Of a stretch of 64,000 nucleotides of DNA, positions 25,227-37,860 are shown one piece after another. Within the stretch, counting starts at the first letter, position 1. Every line of letters begins with the position of its first letter. This stretch comes from an uncultured Lentisphaerota bacterium (GTDB lineage Bacteria > Verrucomicrobiota > Kiritimatiellia > CAIQIC01), in assembly GCA_903912445.1 (NCBI GenBank), contig CAIWHP010000125.1, positions 1-64,000 of the forward strand. Reading direction: 5' to 3'. The notes below the pieces were generated by a model. That model was not told the origin of the DNA. It was given only the letters and a program-made list of their open reading frames with translations, and ran no database searches. A program made the position numbers and the translations under genes.

Positions 25227-26003
25227 ATGAACCTGAAAAACATCCGCGTGGTGCTGGTCCATCCGCTCTACGCCACGAACGTTGGGTCGGTCTGCCGCGC
25301 CATGAAGAACATGGGGCTCAACGACCTTGCGCTGGTCGCGCCGCGCTGCGACGTGACGACGCACGAGTGCCAGCAGTGGGCCTGCCACGCCAACAACATC
25401 CTGAAGAAGCGCCGCGAGTTTGCGACGCTCGCGGAGGCCGTCGCCGACTGCGAGCTGGTCGCCGGCGCCACCGCGCGGCCGGGCCTCTACCGCGAGCACA
25501 CCCGCACGCCGCGCGACTGGGCGCCGCGCCTGCTCGCGGCGACGGGCACCGGCCACGTCGCGCTCGTCTTCGGCCCGGAAGACAACGGCCTGAGCAACGA
25601 CGACCTCGCGCTCTGCACCCAGCTCATGCGCATCCCCTCCTCGGCGCGCTACGCCTCGCTGAACCTGGCGCAGGCGGTGATGGTGGTCTGCTACGAGCTG
25701 TTCACGGCGACGAAGCGGTTCAAGATCCCCACCGAGCGCACGGCGGAGGCGCCGAACGGGATGCGCGAGCAGATGTTCAAGATGTGGCGCCAGGGCCTGC
25801 TGGAGATCGGCTTCATGGAGGAGCATATGGCGGATCACATGATGCTCGGCCTGCGCCGGATTTTCTCGCGCGGCCCGCTCTCCGAAAACGACGTGCGCAT
25901 CCTGATCGGCATCGCGCGCCAGACGCAGTGGTGCGCCGGCGAGATGCGCCGCCGCGGCGGCGTGCCGCTCCCGAAAAAGCGGCCGCCGGGAACCACGGCC
26001 TGA
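25227..26003 (+). CDS. trmJ: TrmJ-like tRNA 2'-O-methyltransferase (SpoU family)
   Basis: This 258-residue protein begins with VVLVHPLYATNVGSVCRAMKNMG, the TrmJ/LasT N-terminal signature. The SpoU knot motifs VALVFGPEDNGLSNDDL and IPSSARYASLNLAQAVMVVCYE follow. TrmJ methylates the 2'-OH at tRNA position 32 with S-adenosylmethionine. ATG 25227 gives the normal N-terminus. No clear Shine-Dalgarno is present. The C-terminal helices (EQMFKMWRQGLLEIGFMEEH) match the TrmJ extension. The gene is divergent from the outer-membrane gene and is followed by rsgA, so this part is ribosome/tRNA housekeeping. Confidence 0.9.
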   Translation: MNLKNIRVVLVHPLYATNVGSVCRAMKNMGLNDLALVAPRCDVTTHECQQWACHANNILKKRREFATLAEAVADCELVAGATARPGLYREHTRTPRDWAPRLLAATGTGHVALVFGPEDNGLSNDDLALCTQLMRIPSSARYASLNLAQAVMVVCYELFTATKRFKIPTERTAEAPNGMREQMFKMWRQGLLEIGFMEEHMADHMMLGLRRIFSRGPLSENDVRILIGIARQTQWCAGEMRRRGGVPLPKKRPPGTTA

Positions 26004-26040
26004 TGCAAAGTCAGCTTTTCTTCGGCGTAAAAGGCCATCT

Positions 26041-27099
26041 ATGGACTTGACCGGTTTAGGTTTTGACGGCTGGTTTGAGCAACGGACCTCCTCCCTCCTG
26101 CAGCCGGGACAAGGCCTTGCGCGCGTCACGGCGGTCGACAGGAATGCCTTCCTGATCAGGGGCCAGGGCGCCGAGCAATATGCCGAGCTGGCCGGCAAGT
26201 TGCGTTTTGAAACCCAGTCGGCGATGGATCTGCCCTGTGTGGGGGACTGGGTGTGCGCGCAGTGGTCCGCGTCCGAAGGTCCCGCGCTGATTCACGCCGT
26301 AGTGCCGCGAAGGACGCTCTTGCGGCGCAAGCGCCCCGGCACGACCGTGGAATTCCAGCTGATCGCGGCCAACATCGACGTCGCCTTTATTCTGCAAGCC
26401 TGCGACCATGATTTCAACATGCGCCGGATCGACCGGTACCTGTTGATGGCCTCCGAAGGCCACATTGAAGCGCGGATCATCCTGAGCAAGACAGACCTGA
26501 TCTCGCCGGCGGAACTTGAGCGGCAGATGGCGCAGATAACCGGTGCCGGTATTTCCGTCCCGATCCTTCCGCTCAGCAACGACAACGGGTCCGGGCTTGA
26601 TGCTTTCCGGGCCCTTCTCGCGCCCGGCAAGACATATTGTCTCCTGGGTTCCTCGGGGGTCGGCAAGACCACGCTCCTCAACCGGCTGCTCGGCAGAGAA
26701 GCGTTTGTAACCAAGGCGGTCAGCGAGACCGGGGAAGGGGTCCATACCACCACGCGTCGGTATCTGCTGATCCTTGAGGGCGGGGCCATGCTGATCGACA
26801 CCCCAGGCATGCGCGAACTGGGCCTCATGGGGACAGCTGAGGTGATGAAGGATACGTTTGCGGAGCTGGGCGAGCTGGCGCTTAGCTGCCGGTTCTCAAA
26901 CTGCACCCACGGAGGAGAGCCCGGGTGCGCCATCGCGCAGGCTGTGGCCAGCGGAACCTTGAGCGAGGAACGGTACAGGAACTACCTCAAGCTCAAGAAG
27001 GAGAGTGAATTCCGTGGCGCCGCTTACTTCCAGAAGCGAAAAAAGGACAAGGAATGCGGGCGGATCATCAAGGCCGCCAAGAAGAGTATGAAGGTCTGA
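26041..27099 (+). CDS. rsgA: Ribosome small subunit-dependent GTPase A
   Basis: This 352-residue protein has an N-terminal OB-like region and a circularly permuted GTPase domain: SKTDLIS (G4) comes before GSSGVGKT (G1, residues 203-210) and DTPGMRELGL (G3). A C-terminal zinc-binding stretch reads CRFSNCTHGGEPGC. This order is diagnostic of RsgA/YjeQ, which helps mature the 30S subunit. AAAAGG lies 7 bases before ATG 26041. It starts 37 bases after trmJ. The C-terminal tail is basic, as expected for rRNA contact. Confidence 0.94.
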   Translation: MDLTGLGFDGWFEQRTSSLLQPGQGLARVTAVDRNAFLIRGQGAEQYAELAGKLRFETQSAMDLPCVGDWVCAQWSASEGPALIHAVVPRRTLLRRKRPGTTVEFQLIAANIDVAFILQACDHDFNMRRIDRYLLMASEGHIEARIILSKTDLISPAELERQMAQITGAGISVPILPLSNDNGSGLDAFRALLAPGKTYCLLGSSGVGKTTLLNRLLGREAFVTKAVSETGEGVHTTTRRYLLILEGGAMLIDTPGMRELGLMGTAEVMKDTFAELGELALSCRFSNCTHGGEPGCAIAQAVASGTLSEERYRNYLKLKKESEFRGAAYFQKRKKDKECGRIIKAAKKSMKV

Positions 27100-27138
27100 T
27101 CCGCCGGAGATGACGACCGGCGTTGGCCTGCAGGCACC

Positions 27139-27873
27139 ATGAATCCAATAACGGGTCAGATCAGAGGCGACTGCGCACGGCAGGTGTTCGACTACCTCGC
27201 GGCAAGGGACGCTTTGCCCGTGCAGACGTGCGACGCCGTGCTCGGCTTCGGGGTGTTCGACCTCAAACTGCCGCGCTTTTGCGGCGAGCTCTATGTCTCC
27301 GGCCATGCCAGGCGGATCATTTTTACCGGCGGGGTGGGCGCCGGCTCGGCCGACCTTGGTATGCCCGAAGCGGATGCTTGGAGCGCGGCGCTGTTGCAGG
27401 CCTATCCGCAGATTCCCCGCGACCACATCATCCTGGAAAACCGCTCGACGAACACGGGCGAGAACGTCAGCTTCACGACGGAACTGCTCGCGCAAAAACA
27501 CCCGCACCTGCTGTTCGGCCGGGGCATCCAATCGGTGATCGCGGTCGCCGCACCTGCGCGCCTGCGCCGCGTCCGGCTGACCTTGCAGCGCGTGCACCCC
27601 ACGTTGCGCGTCAGCGGCCAACATCACGGCCCCAGCTACGAGGCCGAGCACGCGCTCTATGCCGGCAAGGGGCTTGATCTGATTGCGCAACTCGTGGGCG
27701 AGCTGGACCGGATCGTGGACTATGCCGCGCGCGGCTGGATCCTGCCGGAAGCTTTCCCTCCGTCGATTGTAGCGGCTCACCAAGTCTTGAAACGTGCATC
27801 AGCACCGCAGCGCCCGCTGGTCATGGCTGGCAGGCCTGCGCCCCTCCGGACCGCTCCGAATCGCGAGCCTTGA
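27139..27873 (+). CDS. Cytoplasmic YdcF-like DUF218 protein
   Basis: This 244-residue protein has no signal or membrane helix. DUF218 blocks are DAVLGFGVFD, RRIIFTGGVGAGSAD, MPEADAWSAALLQAYPQIP and ILENRSTNTGENVSFT. The last is the conserved S-x-N-T-x-E-N motif of the YdcF group. E. coli YdcF binds S-adenosylmethionine, but its function is not established. It is distinct from the membrane-bound DUF218 protein at 10909-11649. It starts 39 bases after rsgA and may be on the same transcript. Confidence 0.75.
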   Translation: MNPITGQIRGDCARQVFDYLAARDALPVQTCDAVLGFGVFDLKLPRFCGELYVSGHARRIIFTGGVGAGSADLGMPEADAWSAALLQAYPQIPRDHIILENRSTNTGENVSFTTELLAQKHPHLLFGRGIQSVIAVAAPARLRRVRLTLQRVHPTLRVSGQHHGPSYEAEHALYAGKGLDLIAQLVGELDRIVDYAARGWILPEAFPPSIVAAHQVLKRASAPQRPLVMAGRPAPLRTAPNREP

Positions 27874-27909
27874 GCCGGAGCGCCAGTTGACATAGTATGT
27901 CGGCCACGC

Positions 27910-28314
27910 ATGGCCACCATCCTCATTGTGGACGATGACGACGCCTTACGCACGCTGCTGCGGCGTGTGCTGAAGCGCGCCGGTTACGACACCCGCGAGG
28001 CGGCCAACGGCCGCGAAGCGCTGTCGTACCTGCGCGAGCAGCCGGTGGATCTGATGATCACCGATCTGTTCATGCCGCAGCAAGATGGGCTGGAGACGAT
28101 TCTGGAGCTGCGCCGGATGAACATACGCCTGCCGATCATCGCGATGTCCGGTGGCGGCAGTGCGGCGCAGTACGATATGCTCCGGACCGCCAGCCTGTTC
28201 GGCGCAGCCCGCGTGCTGATGAAACCGTTTCGCGCCGAGGAAGTGCTGGCCGCCATCGACGCTTTGCTGCCGCCCAAACCACCCGTGGTCCAGCAGGAGG
28301 AGCCGCCGGGATGA
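27910..28314 (+). CDS. Stand-alone response regulator receiver (CheY-like)
   Basis: This 134-residue single REC domain carries ILIVDDDDALRTLL, phospho-acceptor Asp52 (LMITDLFMP), a Ser in IAMSGGG and Lys in LMKPF. No output domain follows; the tail is Pro/Glu-rich. It opens the long signalling/exopolysaccharide gene set and overlaps the next gene (ATGA). It could shuttle phosphate between the hybrid kinase at 31979 and another protein, or act on a membrane target. TTGACA and CATAGT occur just upstream but overlap, so no promoter is assigned. Confidence 0.88.
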   Translation: MATILIVDDDDALRTLLRRVLKRAGYDTREAANGREALSYLREQPVDLMITDLFMPQQDGLETILELRRMNIRLPIIAMSGGGSAAQYDMLRTASLFGAARVLMKPFRAEEVLAAIDALLPPKPPVVQQEEPPG

Positions 28315-30179
28315 CCGCCTTCTTCAGCGGGCAGGGCGATTTTATCCTGAGCGTGCAGGGGTTTGCCCTGATCTTTCTGGCGGTGGTTTGCGCCCTGATG
28401 GGGCGCAACGTCCGCCTGCCCCTGGCTTGGTCTTGGCTGGGCGCCTTTGCCTTCATTGCCGGGCTCAGCCGCTGGCTGGAGCTGTTCACGCCGTTCTTCC
28501 AAGGCCACCAGTATTTTACCGACAGCGTCTGGATGCTGCGGCTGCTGGCCTTGATCTCCCTGCTGGAGTTCGGACGCCGGAGCGGACCCGAGCGGCCTGT
28601 CACCCTGGTGCTCTGGCTCTATGCCACGCTCATCCTGATCGCCCTGGCCTTGGCTGGTTTTGGCGACCGGCATGCCGTTGGCTCCGGCACGCTGTTGGTG
28701 TTGAGCCTGCTGAGCGGCGGCTGGGCCATGGCCGTGCTGCGTCGCCAGGCGCCGCCGGGGTTCGCGATCGGCGGCTCCTTGTGGATGACCGTGGGCGGCG
28801 CGCTCCTGGTCCTCTTCCTCCTGACGGCTTTCGCGCTGACCCCGCCCGCGCAACCGTGGCAGAGCCTGGCGACAACCGCCGGCAACGGGCGCCTATACTG
28901 GCTGCAGCAGGGGGCGCCGCTGCTGTTGGCGCCGGTGCTGACCCTCTGGCTCTTTCTGGCGCTCCATGCTGCGCACACCAAGAAAACGGCGTCCTATTTT
29001 TTGATGAGCCTGCCGTTTCTCGCAGCGGCGCTGACGGCCGGTTGGTCGTTGACCAATCTCATCGCCAGCGTCGAAGACGCCGACAGCCGCCTGCAACTGC
29101 TGTCGCGCACCAAGACGGCGGCGGCGGCGCTGGATCACCGGCTGATCGCCCAGCTGACCGGCACGGCCGCCGACACCAATGCGCCGGTCTATGCGCAGGT
29201 CCGCGAACGGCTGCACTCCGTGCGCCAGAGCACGGTGGATACGCGGTTCGTTTATCTTTTTGCGTTGCGCGGCAGCCAGGTGGTTTTTCTGGCCGACTCG
29301 GAAGCGGAGACGTCCAAGGATTATTCTCCGCCCGGGCAGGTCTACGAGGAAGCCAGCCCGACCGTACGACAGGCCTTGGCCGGCGGCGGCGCTTTCCTGG
29401 AAGGGCCGCTGGCGGATCGCTGGGGTGTCTGGCTGTCGGCTTTTGCGCCGGTGTGCGCCGGAGATAATGCACGGCCCCTGGCGCTCCTCGGCATGGACGT
29501 GGCCGTCAGCTCCTGGCAGATCTCGCTCTATTATCATCGCCTGTCGGCGCTGGGGCTCACGCTGTTTGTCAGCCTCCTGATCCTGACTTTGTTCGCAGGT
29601 CTGCAGATGGGCAAGGAGTCGGCGTTTGAAATTGCCTCCTCGGAAGGCCGCTACCGGGCGTTGATAGAAAATGCACCGGAGGCGGTCTTTGTGGTGAGCA
29701 TTGCCGATGGCCGCATTTTGGATATGAACCCCCTCTTGCTGCGCTGGCTGGGCTACAGCCGGGAAGAGTTCCAAGGGCGCACTGTTTTCGACATGGCCGT
29801 CAAGGATCCCGAGACCATCAGGAAAAACCTGCGGAGCGCCTGGGAGGCTGCGGCACCCACCACCGTGGAGAGCACCTATCGGCGCAAGGATGGATCCTTG
29901 GTGCAGGTGGAAATCACCCAGGTCCCTTTCCTTTTTTGTGACTGTGAGGCGGTGCTGGCCTATGTCCGCGATATTACGGAACGGCGGCAGAATGAGGAAC
30001 GGTTGCGCAAGACCATGGGCGAACTGGAGCGCTTTAACCGGGTCATGGTCGGGCGGGAGTTGCGGGTCATCGAGCTCAAGCAGGAGGTCAACGACCTGCG
30101 GCGCGCCTTGGGGCAGCCGCCGGTCTATGCCGTCACGGAGCGCACCGGCGGCAAGCCGGGGAGCAGAGCGCCCGCATGA
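28311..30179 (+). CDS. Multi-helix membrane sensor with Cache-like and PAS domains, no kinase domain
   Basis: This 622-residue protein has about seven to eight membrane helices in residues 1-245. An extracytoplasmic region at about 250-405 resembles a Cache sensor (RFVYLFALRGSQVVFLADSE, GMDVAVSSWQ). A membrane helix near 410-430 leads to a PAS domain at about 447-565 (YRALIENAPEAVFVVSIADGRILDMNPLLLRWLGYSREE). The C-terminus is a helical tail, ERFNRVMVGRELRVIELKQE, shared with the next protein. No HisKA, HATPase or GGDEF is present, so it must signal through a partner, perhaps the hybrid kinase downstream. It overlaps both neighbours by ATGA. Confidence 0.78.
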   Translation: MTAFFSGQGDFILSVQGFALIFLAVVCALMGRNVRLPLAWSWLGAFAFIAGLSRWLELFTPFFQGHQYFTDSVWMLRLLALISLLEFGRRSGPERPVTLVLWLYATLILIALALAGFGDRHAVGSGTLLVLSLLSGGWAMAVLRRQAPPGFAIGGSLWMTVGGALLVLFLLTAFALTPPAQPWQSLATTAGNGRLYWLQQGAPLLLAPVLTLWLFLALHAAHTKKTASYFLMSLPFLAAALTAGWSLTNLIASVEDADSRLQLLSRTKTAAAALDHRLIAQLTGTAADTNAPVYAQVRERLHSVRQSTVDTRFVYLFALRGSQVVFLADSEAETSKDYSPPGQVYEEASPTVRQALAGGGAFLEGPLADRWGVWLSAFAPVCAGDNARPLALLGMDVAVSSWQISLYYHRLSALGLTLFVSLLILTLFAGLQMGKESAFEIASSEGRYRALIENAPEAVFVVSIADGRILDMNPLLLRWLGYSREEFQGRTVFDMAVKDPETIRKNLRSAWEAAAPTTVESTYRRKDGSLVQVEITQVPFLFCDCEAVLAYVRDITERRQNEERLRKTMGELERFNRVMVGRELRVIELKQEVNDLRRALGQPPVYAVTERTGGKPGSRAPA

Positions 30180-30844
30180 CCACGGGGAGCCTTATCAGCG
30201 GGATCGCAGGGGTGGCGCTGGCGGCCGGCGCCTTGGGCTGTTGGATGGCGGAACACCGGCGGCGGCGGGCGGCCCAGGCCCGCGTGGTACAGCTCGAAAA
30301 ATATCAACGCATCTTCGAGCTCGCGCCGGAGCCCATCGCGCTGCTGGACGCGGTCGATGGGCGCATCCTGGAACTCAACGACCGGGCTGTGGCGCTCGCC
30401 GGTTTCCCGCGCCCGGCGTTGCTGGGGCATTCGGTCCTCGAATGGCCACACCTGTCGAAAGAGAGCAAAGAACTTGTGCTGAAAAATATGCGGCTCCGGA
30501 TGCAGGGCCAGACCCTGCCGCCCTACGAGCTGGAATTCGTCACGAGCGACGGGCGCCGGCTGGTGGGCTTTGTCCTCGCCGTGCCGCTGACAGACCGGAA
30601 TGGAAAGTTGATTGGCGATCTGGTACTTATAGCGAATATTACCTCGCGCAAAGAAGCCGAGGAGCGGCTGCGGAAAATGTTGAGCGATATGGAGCGGCAC
30701 AACCGGTTGATGGTGGGACGGGAGCTGCGGGTGGTTGAGTTGAAGAAGGAAATCAATGCGCTCTTGCGGGAGCTGGGGCGTCCGGCTGCTTACCCGGCGG
30801 TTGAAGCCCGGCCCGTGGCGCGAACACAGGAGTCAGGATCATGA
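30176..30844 (+). CDS. Membrane-anchored PAS protein without kinase domain
   Basis: This 222-residue protein has one N-terminal helix (ISGIAGVALAAGALGCWMA). One PAS domain (YQRIFELAPEPIALLDAVDGRILELNDRAVALAGF through DLVLIANITSRKEAEERL) follows. The tail ERHNRLMVGRELRVVELKKE is nearly identical to that of the preceding protein. Such tails usually sit between PAS and kinase domains, so their presence at the end of two adjacent proteins suggests coiled-coil assembly with each other or with the kinase. ATGA overlaps lie at both ends. Confidence 0.78.
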   Translation: MTTGSLISGIAGVALAAGALGCWMAEHRRRRAAQARVVQLEKYQRIFELAPEPIALLDAVDGRILELNDRAVALAGFPRPALLGHSVLEWPHLSKESKELVLKNMRLRMQGQTLPPYELEFVTSDGRRLVGFVLAVPLTDRNGKLIGDLVLIANITSRKEAEERLRKMLSDMERHNRLMVGRELRVVELKKEINALLRELGRPAAYPAVEARPVARTQESGS

Positions 30845-31968
30845 AAGTCATCGCCGCCCAATGGACGACAACCCGCGGCTGGTCGTTTGATGCCCCGGAG
30901 GGTCTGTTCGACCCCGACTGGATCCTCTATTTTGGCGCGACGGCGCGGCTGGAAGTGCCCCACGGGCCGGCGCACGAGCTGTGCGCCCGTTTCCCCAAGG
31001 CCATCTGTTGCGGCTGCAGCACCTCGGGCGAAATTCTCGGCGACCACGTCAGCGACGACACCATCGTGGCCGCGCTGGTGCAGTTTGCGGGCACGCGCGT
31101 GAAGGCTGTGGCGGCGCAGGTCGCGGCGCCGGAACACAGCCAAGCCGCTGCCCGGGCGCTGGCCGAGCAGCTGCGTGCCGACGACCTGCGCCATGTCCTG
31201 GTGCTGAGCGAAGGGCTTCAGGTGAACGGCACCACCCTGGTCGCCGGTTTCCGCGAAGCGCTGCTGGCGAGCGTGACGGTGACCGGAGGCTTGGCGGGCG
31301 ACGGGACGCGCTTCGGCCGGACCTTCACGGGCCTGGGCGACCGGATCTGCAGCGGGCAGGTGGTGGCCGTCGGTTTCTATGGCCAGCAGCTGCGCGTGGG
31401 CTATGGCACGGAAGGCGGCTGGGAGGCCTTCGGCCCGCGCCGCCTGATCACCAGGTCGCAGGGCAATGTGCTGTTTGAGCTCGATAACCAACCGGCGTTG
31501 GATCTTTATAAGAAATATCTGGGCGAACGCGCGTCCGGCCTGCCGGCGACGGGGCTGCTGTTCCCGCTCCAGCTGCTGGCCCATGCGACCGCGGCGAATG
31601 GCCTCGTGCGTACGATCCTGGCCGTGGACGAGCAGCAGCACTCCCTGACGTTCGCCGGCGACATGCCGGAGGGCCAATATGCGCGCCTGATGAAGGCCGG
31701 CCAGGACGGGCTGGTCCAAGGCGCGGCGCAGGCCGCGGGTGCCGCCGGCGGCGGCGGCCAGCTGGCCGTGCTCGTCAGCTGCGTGGGGCGCCGGCTGGTG
31801 CTGGGGCAGCGCGCCGAGGAAGAGCTGGAAGCGGTCCGGAAGGCGTTGCCGCCCGGCGGCGTGGCGGTGGGCTTCTATTCCTACGGCGAGATCTGTCCCC
31901 CGACCGGCCTGCGGAATTGCGAACTGCACAACCAGACCATGACCATCACGACCTTTACGGAAGCGTGA
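30841..31968 (+). CDS. FIST domain protein (FIST N and C)
   Basis: This 375-residue protein has no signal or membrane segment. The N-terminal half contains [27 protein letters not shown] and [16 protein letters not shown]. The C-terminal half has [20 protein letters not shown] and [17 protein letters not shown]. These are the conserved blocks of the FIST domain, a predicted small-ligand sensor often encoded beside histidine kinases or chemotaxis genes; some family members are linked to nitric oxide signalling. It lies directly before the hybrid kinase and presumably regulates it. The conserved CCGCS Cys cluster could bind ligand or metal (inference). Confidence 0.88.
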   Translation: MKVIAAQWTTTRGWSFDAPEGLFDPDWILYFGATARLEVPHGPAHELCARFPKAICCGCSTSGEILGDHVSDDTIVAALVQFAGTRVKAVAAQVAAPEHSQAAARALAEQLRADDLRHVLVLSEGLQVNGTTLVAGFREALLASVTVTGGLAGDGTRFGRTFTGLGDRICSGQVVAVGFYGQQLRVGYGTEGGWEAFGPRRLITRSQGNVLFELDNQPALDLYKKYLGERASGLPATGLLFPLQLLAHATAANGLVRTILAVDEQQHSLTFAGDMPEGQYARLMKAGQDGLVQGAAQAAGAAGGGGQLAVLVSCVGRRLVLGQRAEEELEAVRKALPPGGVAVGFYSYGEICPPTGLRNCELHNQTMTITTFTEA

Positions 31969-31978
31969 ACCGAGCTCG

Positions 31979-35103
<3,125 letters not shown>

Positions 35104-35107
<4 letters not shown>

Positions 35108-36759
35108 ACACCCCCTTGCCCGCCACCGCCCCTGACCTCCTCACCCCGGAGCCGCTGTTCGGCCGCGTGCTGGTGGTGGACGATGAGCTGCCCAACCGCG
35201 CGTACCTGAAAAAAATCCTGACGGCGCGCGGCTGCGAGGTGCTCGAGGCGCCCGATGGCGCCATCGCCCTGCAAATGGTCCGCGCGCACAAGCCCGACCT
35301 GGCGCTGGTGGATGTGATGATGCCCGGCATCAGCGGCTACGAGGTCTGCCAGACGATGAAGAGCGATCCCGCGCTCCAGGAGATCCCCGTCATCATGGTC
35401 ACCGCGCGCACCGACATCGCCGACATTGAGCGCGCGTTCCTGCTCGGCGCCTTCGACTACATCCGCAAGCCGTTCAACCCGCGCGAGCTCATCGTGCGGG
35501 TCCGCAACGCGCTGCTCCTCAAGCGCAGCACCGAGGAGGTCCGCGTCTGGAAGCAGAAGATGTCACGCGAGCTGGAGATCGCCGGCTCGCTCCAACGCAA
35601 GCTGTTCGCCGCCCGGCCGCTCTTGACGGAGCAATTCGAAGTGCGTGCGGTCTTCCAGCCCTCCATGAACATCGGCGGCGATTTCTTTGACGTGCTGCCG
35701 CTGGGCGACGGCGGGCTGGCCGTCTATGCCGGCGACGTCTCCGGCCACGGCGTCGGCCCGGCGATGATCTCCTCCATGCTCAAGGCGATGCTGACCGACC
35801 TGATCCGCGCCTACGCCGAGCGCGGCCCGGCCGCCATCTGCACCGAGCTGAACGTGCGCTTTCGCCGGCAGGTGGACAACCCGGAGGTCTATGCCACGCT
35901 GTTCCTCGCGCTCTTCGACCCGGTGCACCAGCAGTGGCACTGCCTCAACTGCGGCCATCCGCCGCCGCTGTTCTTCTTGCGCCGCACGGCGGCGCCGGTG
36001 TTGCTGGACCAGCAGGGCGACCTGCCCATCGGCCTTGGCGACGAGCGGGGCGCGGGGTACACCGCGGACAGCGAGATGAGCCTGGCCGGGCCGCCCGGCT
36101 CCCTGCTGTTCCTCTATACCGACGGCCTGACCGAGGCGCGGCACGCCGCCGCGGGCGGCGAGCTCGGCGTGGAAGAGCTCGGCCGGACCGTCGGCACGCT
36201 GCTGGGCGATCCCTCCGTGCCGAACGTCCCCGCCGAGGCGCTCGCCCGCGTGCGCGCCGCCGGCTATCTGCTCGAGGCCGATGACTGCACGGCGCTGCTG
36301 GTGGCCCAGATCGCGCCCGACGAGGTCAAGCTGTCCTGCGCCATCCCGCCGGACCATCACCACGTGACCGAGCTCGCGGCCGACTGCGAGCGCGTGCTGC
36401 TCAAGCTCGGCTGGTCCGAGGAGGCGGCCACCGCGGCGCGCCTGCTCGTGATGGAACACGGCGCCAACACGGTGGACCACGGCCAGCTGCCGGCGGGCGC
36501 CATGCTTTCCTGCCAGCTGCGCGTCATGGGCGGCACCGCCGGCCTCCTGTTCCGCGACACCGGCCGCGAGTGGACGTTCGAAGACGGCGTGCTCTGGGCC
36601 CGCCGGCGCGGGCCCGACGCCCCGCGCGGCCGCGGCCTGGGCATCATCCGCGCCATCGCCAGCCACATCGAGGTGTTCCGGCGCGGGCCGGAAAATATCG
36701 CCTTCTATTTGCTTTCTTCCGATTTCAATGCTGCCAAACAGGGTGCTGCTGACGTATAG
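35104..36759 (+). CDS. Fused regulator: REC - PP2C (RsbU/SpoIIE) phosphatase - RsbW-like kinase
   Basis: This 551-residue protein starts with REC (Asp70 in [10 protein letters not shown]). A coiled linker ([21 protein letters not shown]) leads to a PP2C-type phosphatase ([53 protein letters not shown]). The C-terminal anti-sigma-like ATPase has [17 protein letters not shown] and [11 protein letters not shown]. In partner switching, RsbW-type kinases phosphorylate a STAS antagonist and RsbU-type phosphatases remove the phosphate. Here both activities and the phosphorelay receiver share one chain, and a STAS protein is encoded at 37519. It probably sets the STAS phosphorylation state in response to the upstream hybrid kinase. 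Confidence 0.9.
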
Positions 36760-36760
36760 T
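36755..36760 (+). promoter_or_regulatory. Possible -10 box before the sugar transferase gene
   Basis: TATAGT overlaps the stop codon of the phosphatase gene and ends eight bases before the next ATG. It would give an almost leaderless transcript. No Shine-Dalgarno is seen. Confidence 0.4.
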
Positions 36761-36768
36761 TACGGCCG

Positions 36769-37503
36769 ATGAACGACTCAATCTATCAAGCGCGCATGGA
36801 GCTGTTCAAAACGCTGGACCTGCCGGTCTCGCGCGCGAGCATCCGGCTGTTCCGCTGGCGGCTGCGCTGCAAGCTCGGGTTCTGGGAGCTCGGCCTGCGC
36901 AGCCTGTATGCGGTCAAGCGCCTGCTCGACATCGCGCTCAGCCTGACCGCGCTGCTCCTGCTCACCCCGTTCTTTCTCGTCATCATGCTCATCATCCGGC
37001 TCGAGGATGGCCGCCCGTTTTTCTTCGTCCAGAAGCGCGTCGGTCTCGATGGCCGCATATTCAACTTCTACAAGTTCCGCTCGATGGTGACCAACGCCGA
37101 AAAGCTCAAGGACCAGCTGATCAAGCAGAACGAATCCGGCGACGGCGTGATCTTCAAGATGAAGAAGGATCCCCGCATCACCCGGATCGGCGGTTTTCTG
37201 CGCCGCTTCAGCGTGGACGAGTTCCCGCAGTTTTTCAACGTGCTCAAGGGCGACCTCGCGATCGTCGGCCCGCGCCCGCCCGTGCCGCGCGAGGTGGCGC
37301 AATACACGCTGGAGGACCGCAAGCGCCTGCACGTCAAGCCCGGCCTCACCTGCCTCTGGCAGATCCAGGGCCGCTCGGAAATCCCGTTCAAGGAACAGGT
37401 GCGGCTCGACCTGCAATACATCCAGAGCCAGAGCCTCTGGAAAGATTTCATGATCATGTTGAAAACCGTGCCGGCGGTCCTGTTGGGCCGCGGCGCCTAT
37501 TGA
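36769..37503 (+). CDS. Polyprenyl-phosphate sugar phosphotransferase (exopolysaccharide priming enzyme)
   Basis: This 244-residue protein has one membrane helix (LLDIALSLTALLLLTPFFLVIMLII). The bacterial sugar transferase core follows: PFFFVQKRVGLDGRIFNFYKFRSM, DPRITRIGGFLRRFSVDEFPQFFNVLKGDLAIVGPRPP, and KPGLTCLWQIQGRSE. It transfers a sugar-1-phosphate from a nucleotide sugar to undecaprenyl phosphate, the first step of exopolysaccharide repeat synthesis. Length fits the short, catalytic-core-only class without the N-terminal multi-helix region. It marks the start of the polysaccharide part of the cluster. Confidence 0.92.
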   Translation: MNDSIYQARMELFKTLDLPVSRASIRLFRWRLRCKLGFWELGLRSLYAVKRLLDIALSLTALLLLTPFFLVIMLIIRLEDGRPFFFVQKRVGLDGRIFNFYKFRSMVTNAEKLKDQLIKQNESGDGVIFKMKKDPRITRIGGFLRRFSVDEFPQFFNVLKGDLAIVGPRPPVPREVAQYTLEDRKRLHVKPGLTCLWQIQGRSEIPFKEQVRLDLQYIQSQSLWKDFMIMLKTVPAVLLGRGAY

Positions 37504-37518
37504 TGAAAGGAACATCCT

Positions 37519-37860
37519 ATGGCAGCAGCCTTTGAGGTCAGAAACGGGGTCGGACTGGTCACCATGGTCGGGCCCCTCACGGCCGGACAGGTGGACGCTT
37601 TCCGCGCCGAGTTCAATGAGTGGCACAAGAGCAGCGAGGCGTTCCGCAATGTCGTCATGGATTGCCACGGCATCGACTTCATGGACAGCTCGGGCCTCGG
37701 GGCGCTGATCGCCCTGCTCAAGCGCATCTCGGAGCGGGGCGGCGACCTCAAGCTCGCGCGCCTGCCGAAGAAGGTCCGCATGGTCTTCGAGATCACCCGG
37801 GCCTATAAGATCTTCCAGATCTGCGACACGGTCGAGGAGGCGCTCCAGGCGTGCCGGTGA
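37519..37860 (+). CDS. STAS-domain anti-sigma factor antagonist
   Basis: This 113-residue protein behind AAAGGAA consists of a single STAS domain. MDCHGIDFMDSSGLGALIALLKR carries the usual phosphorylation site (Ser57/Ser58 in DSSG). It is the expected substrate of the REC-PP2C-RsbW fusion encoded one gene upstream. No sigma or separate anti-sigma gene is present here, so the output may be direct control of the polysaccharide enzymes between which it is encoded, or a sigma factor elsewhere. The stop overlaps the next start (GTGA). Confidence 0.9.
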   Translation: MAAAFEVRNGVGLVTMVGPLTAGQVDAFRAEFNEWHKSSEAFRNVVMDCHGIDFMDSSGLGALIALLKRISERGGDLKLARLPKKVRMVFEITRAYKIFQICDTVEEALQACR

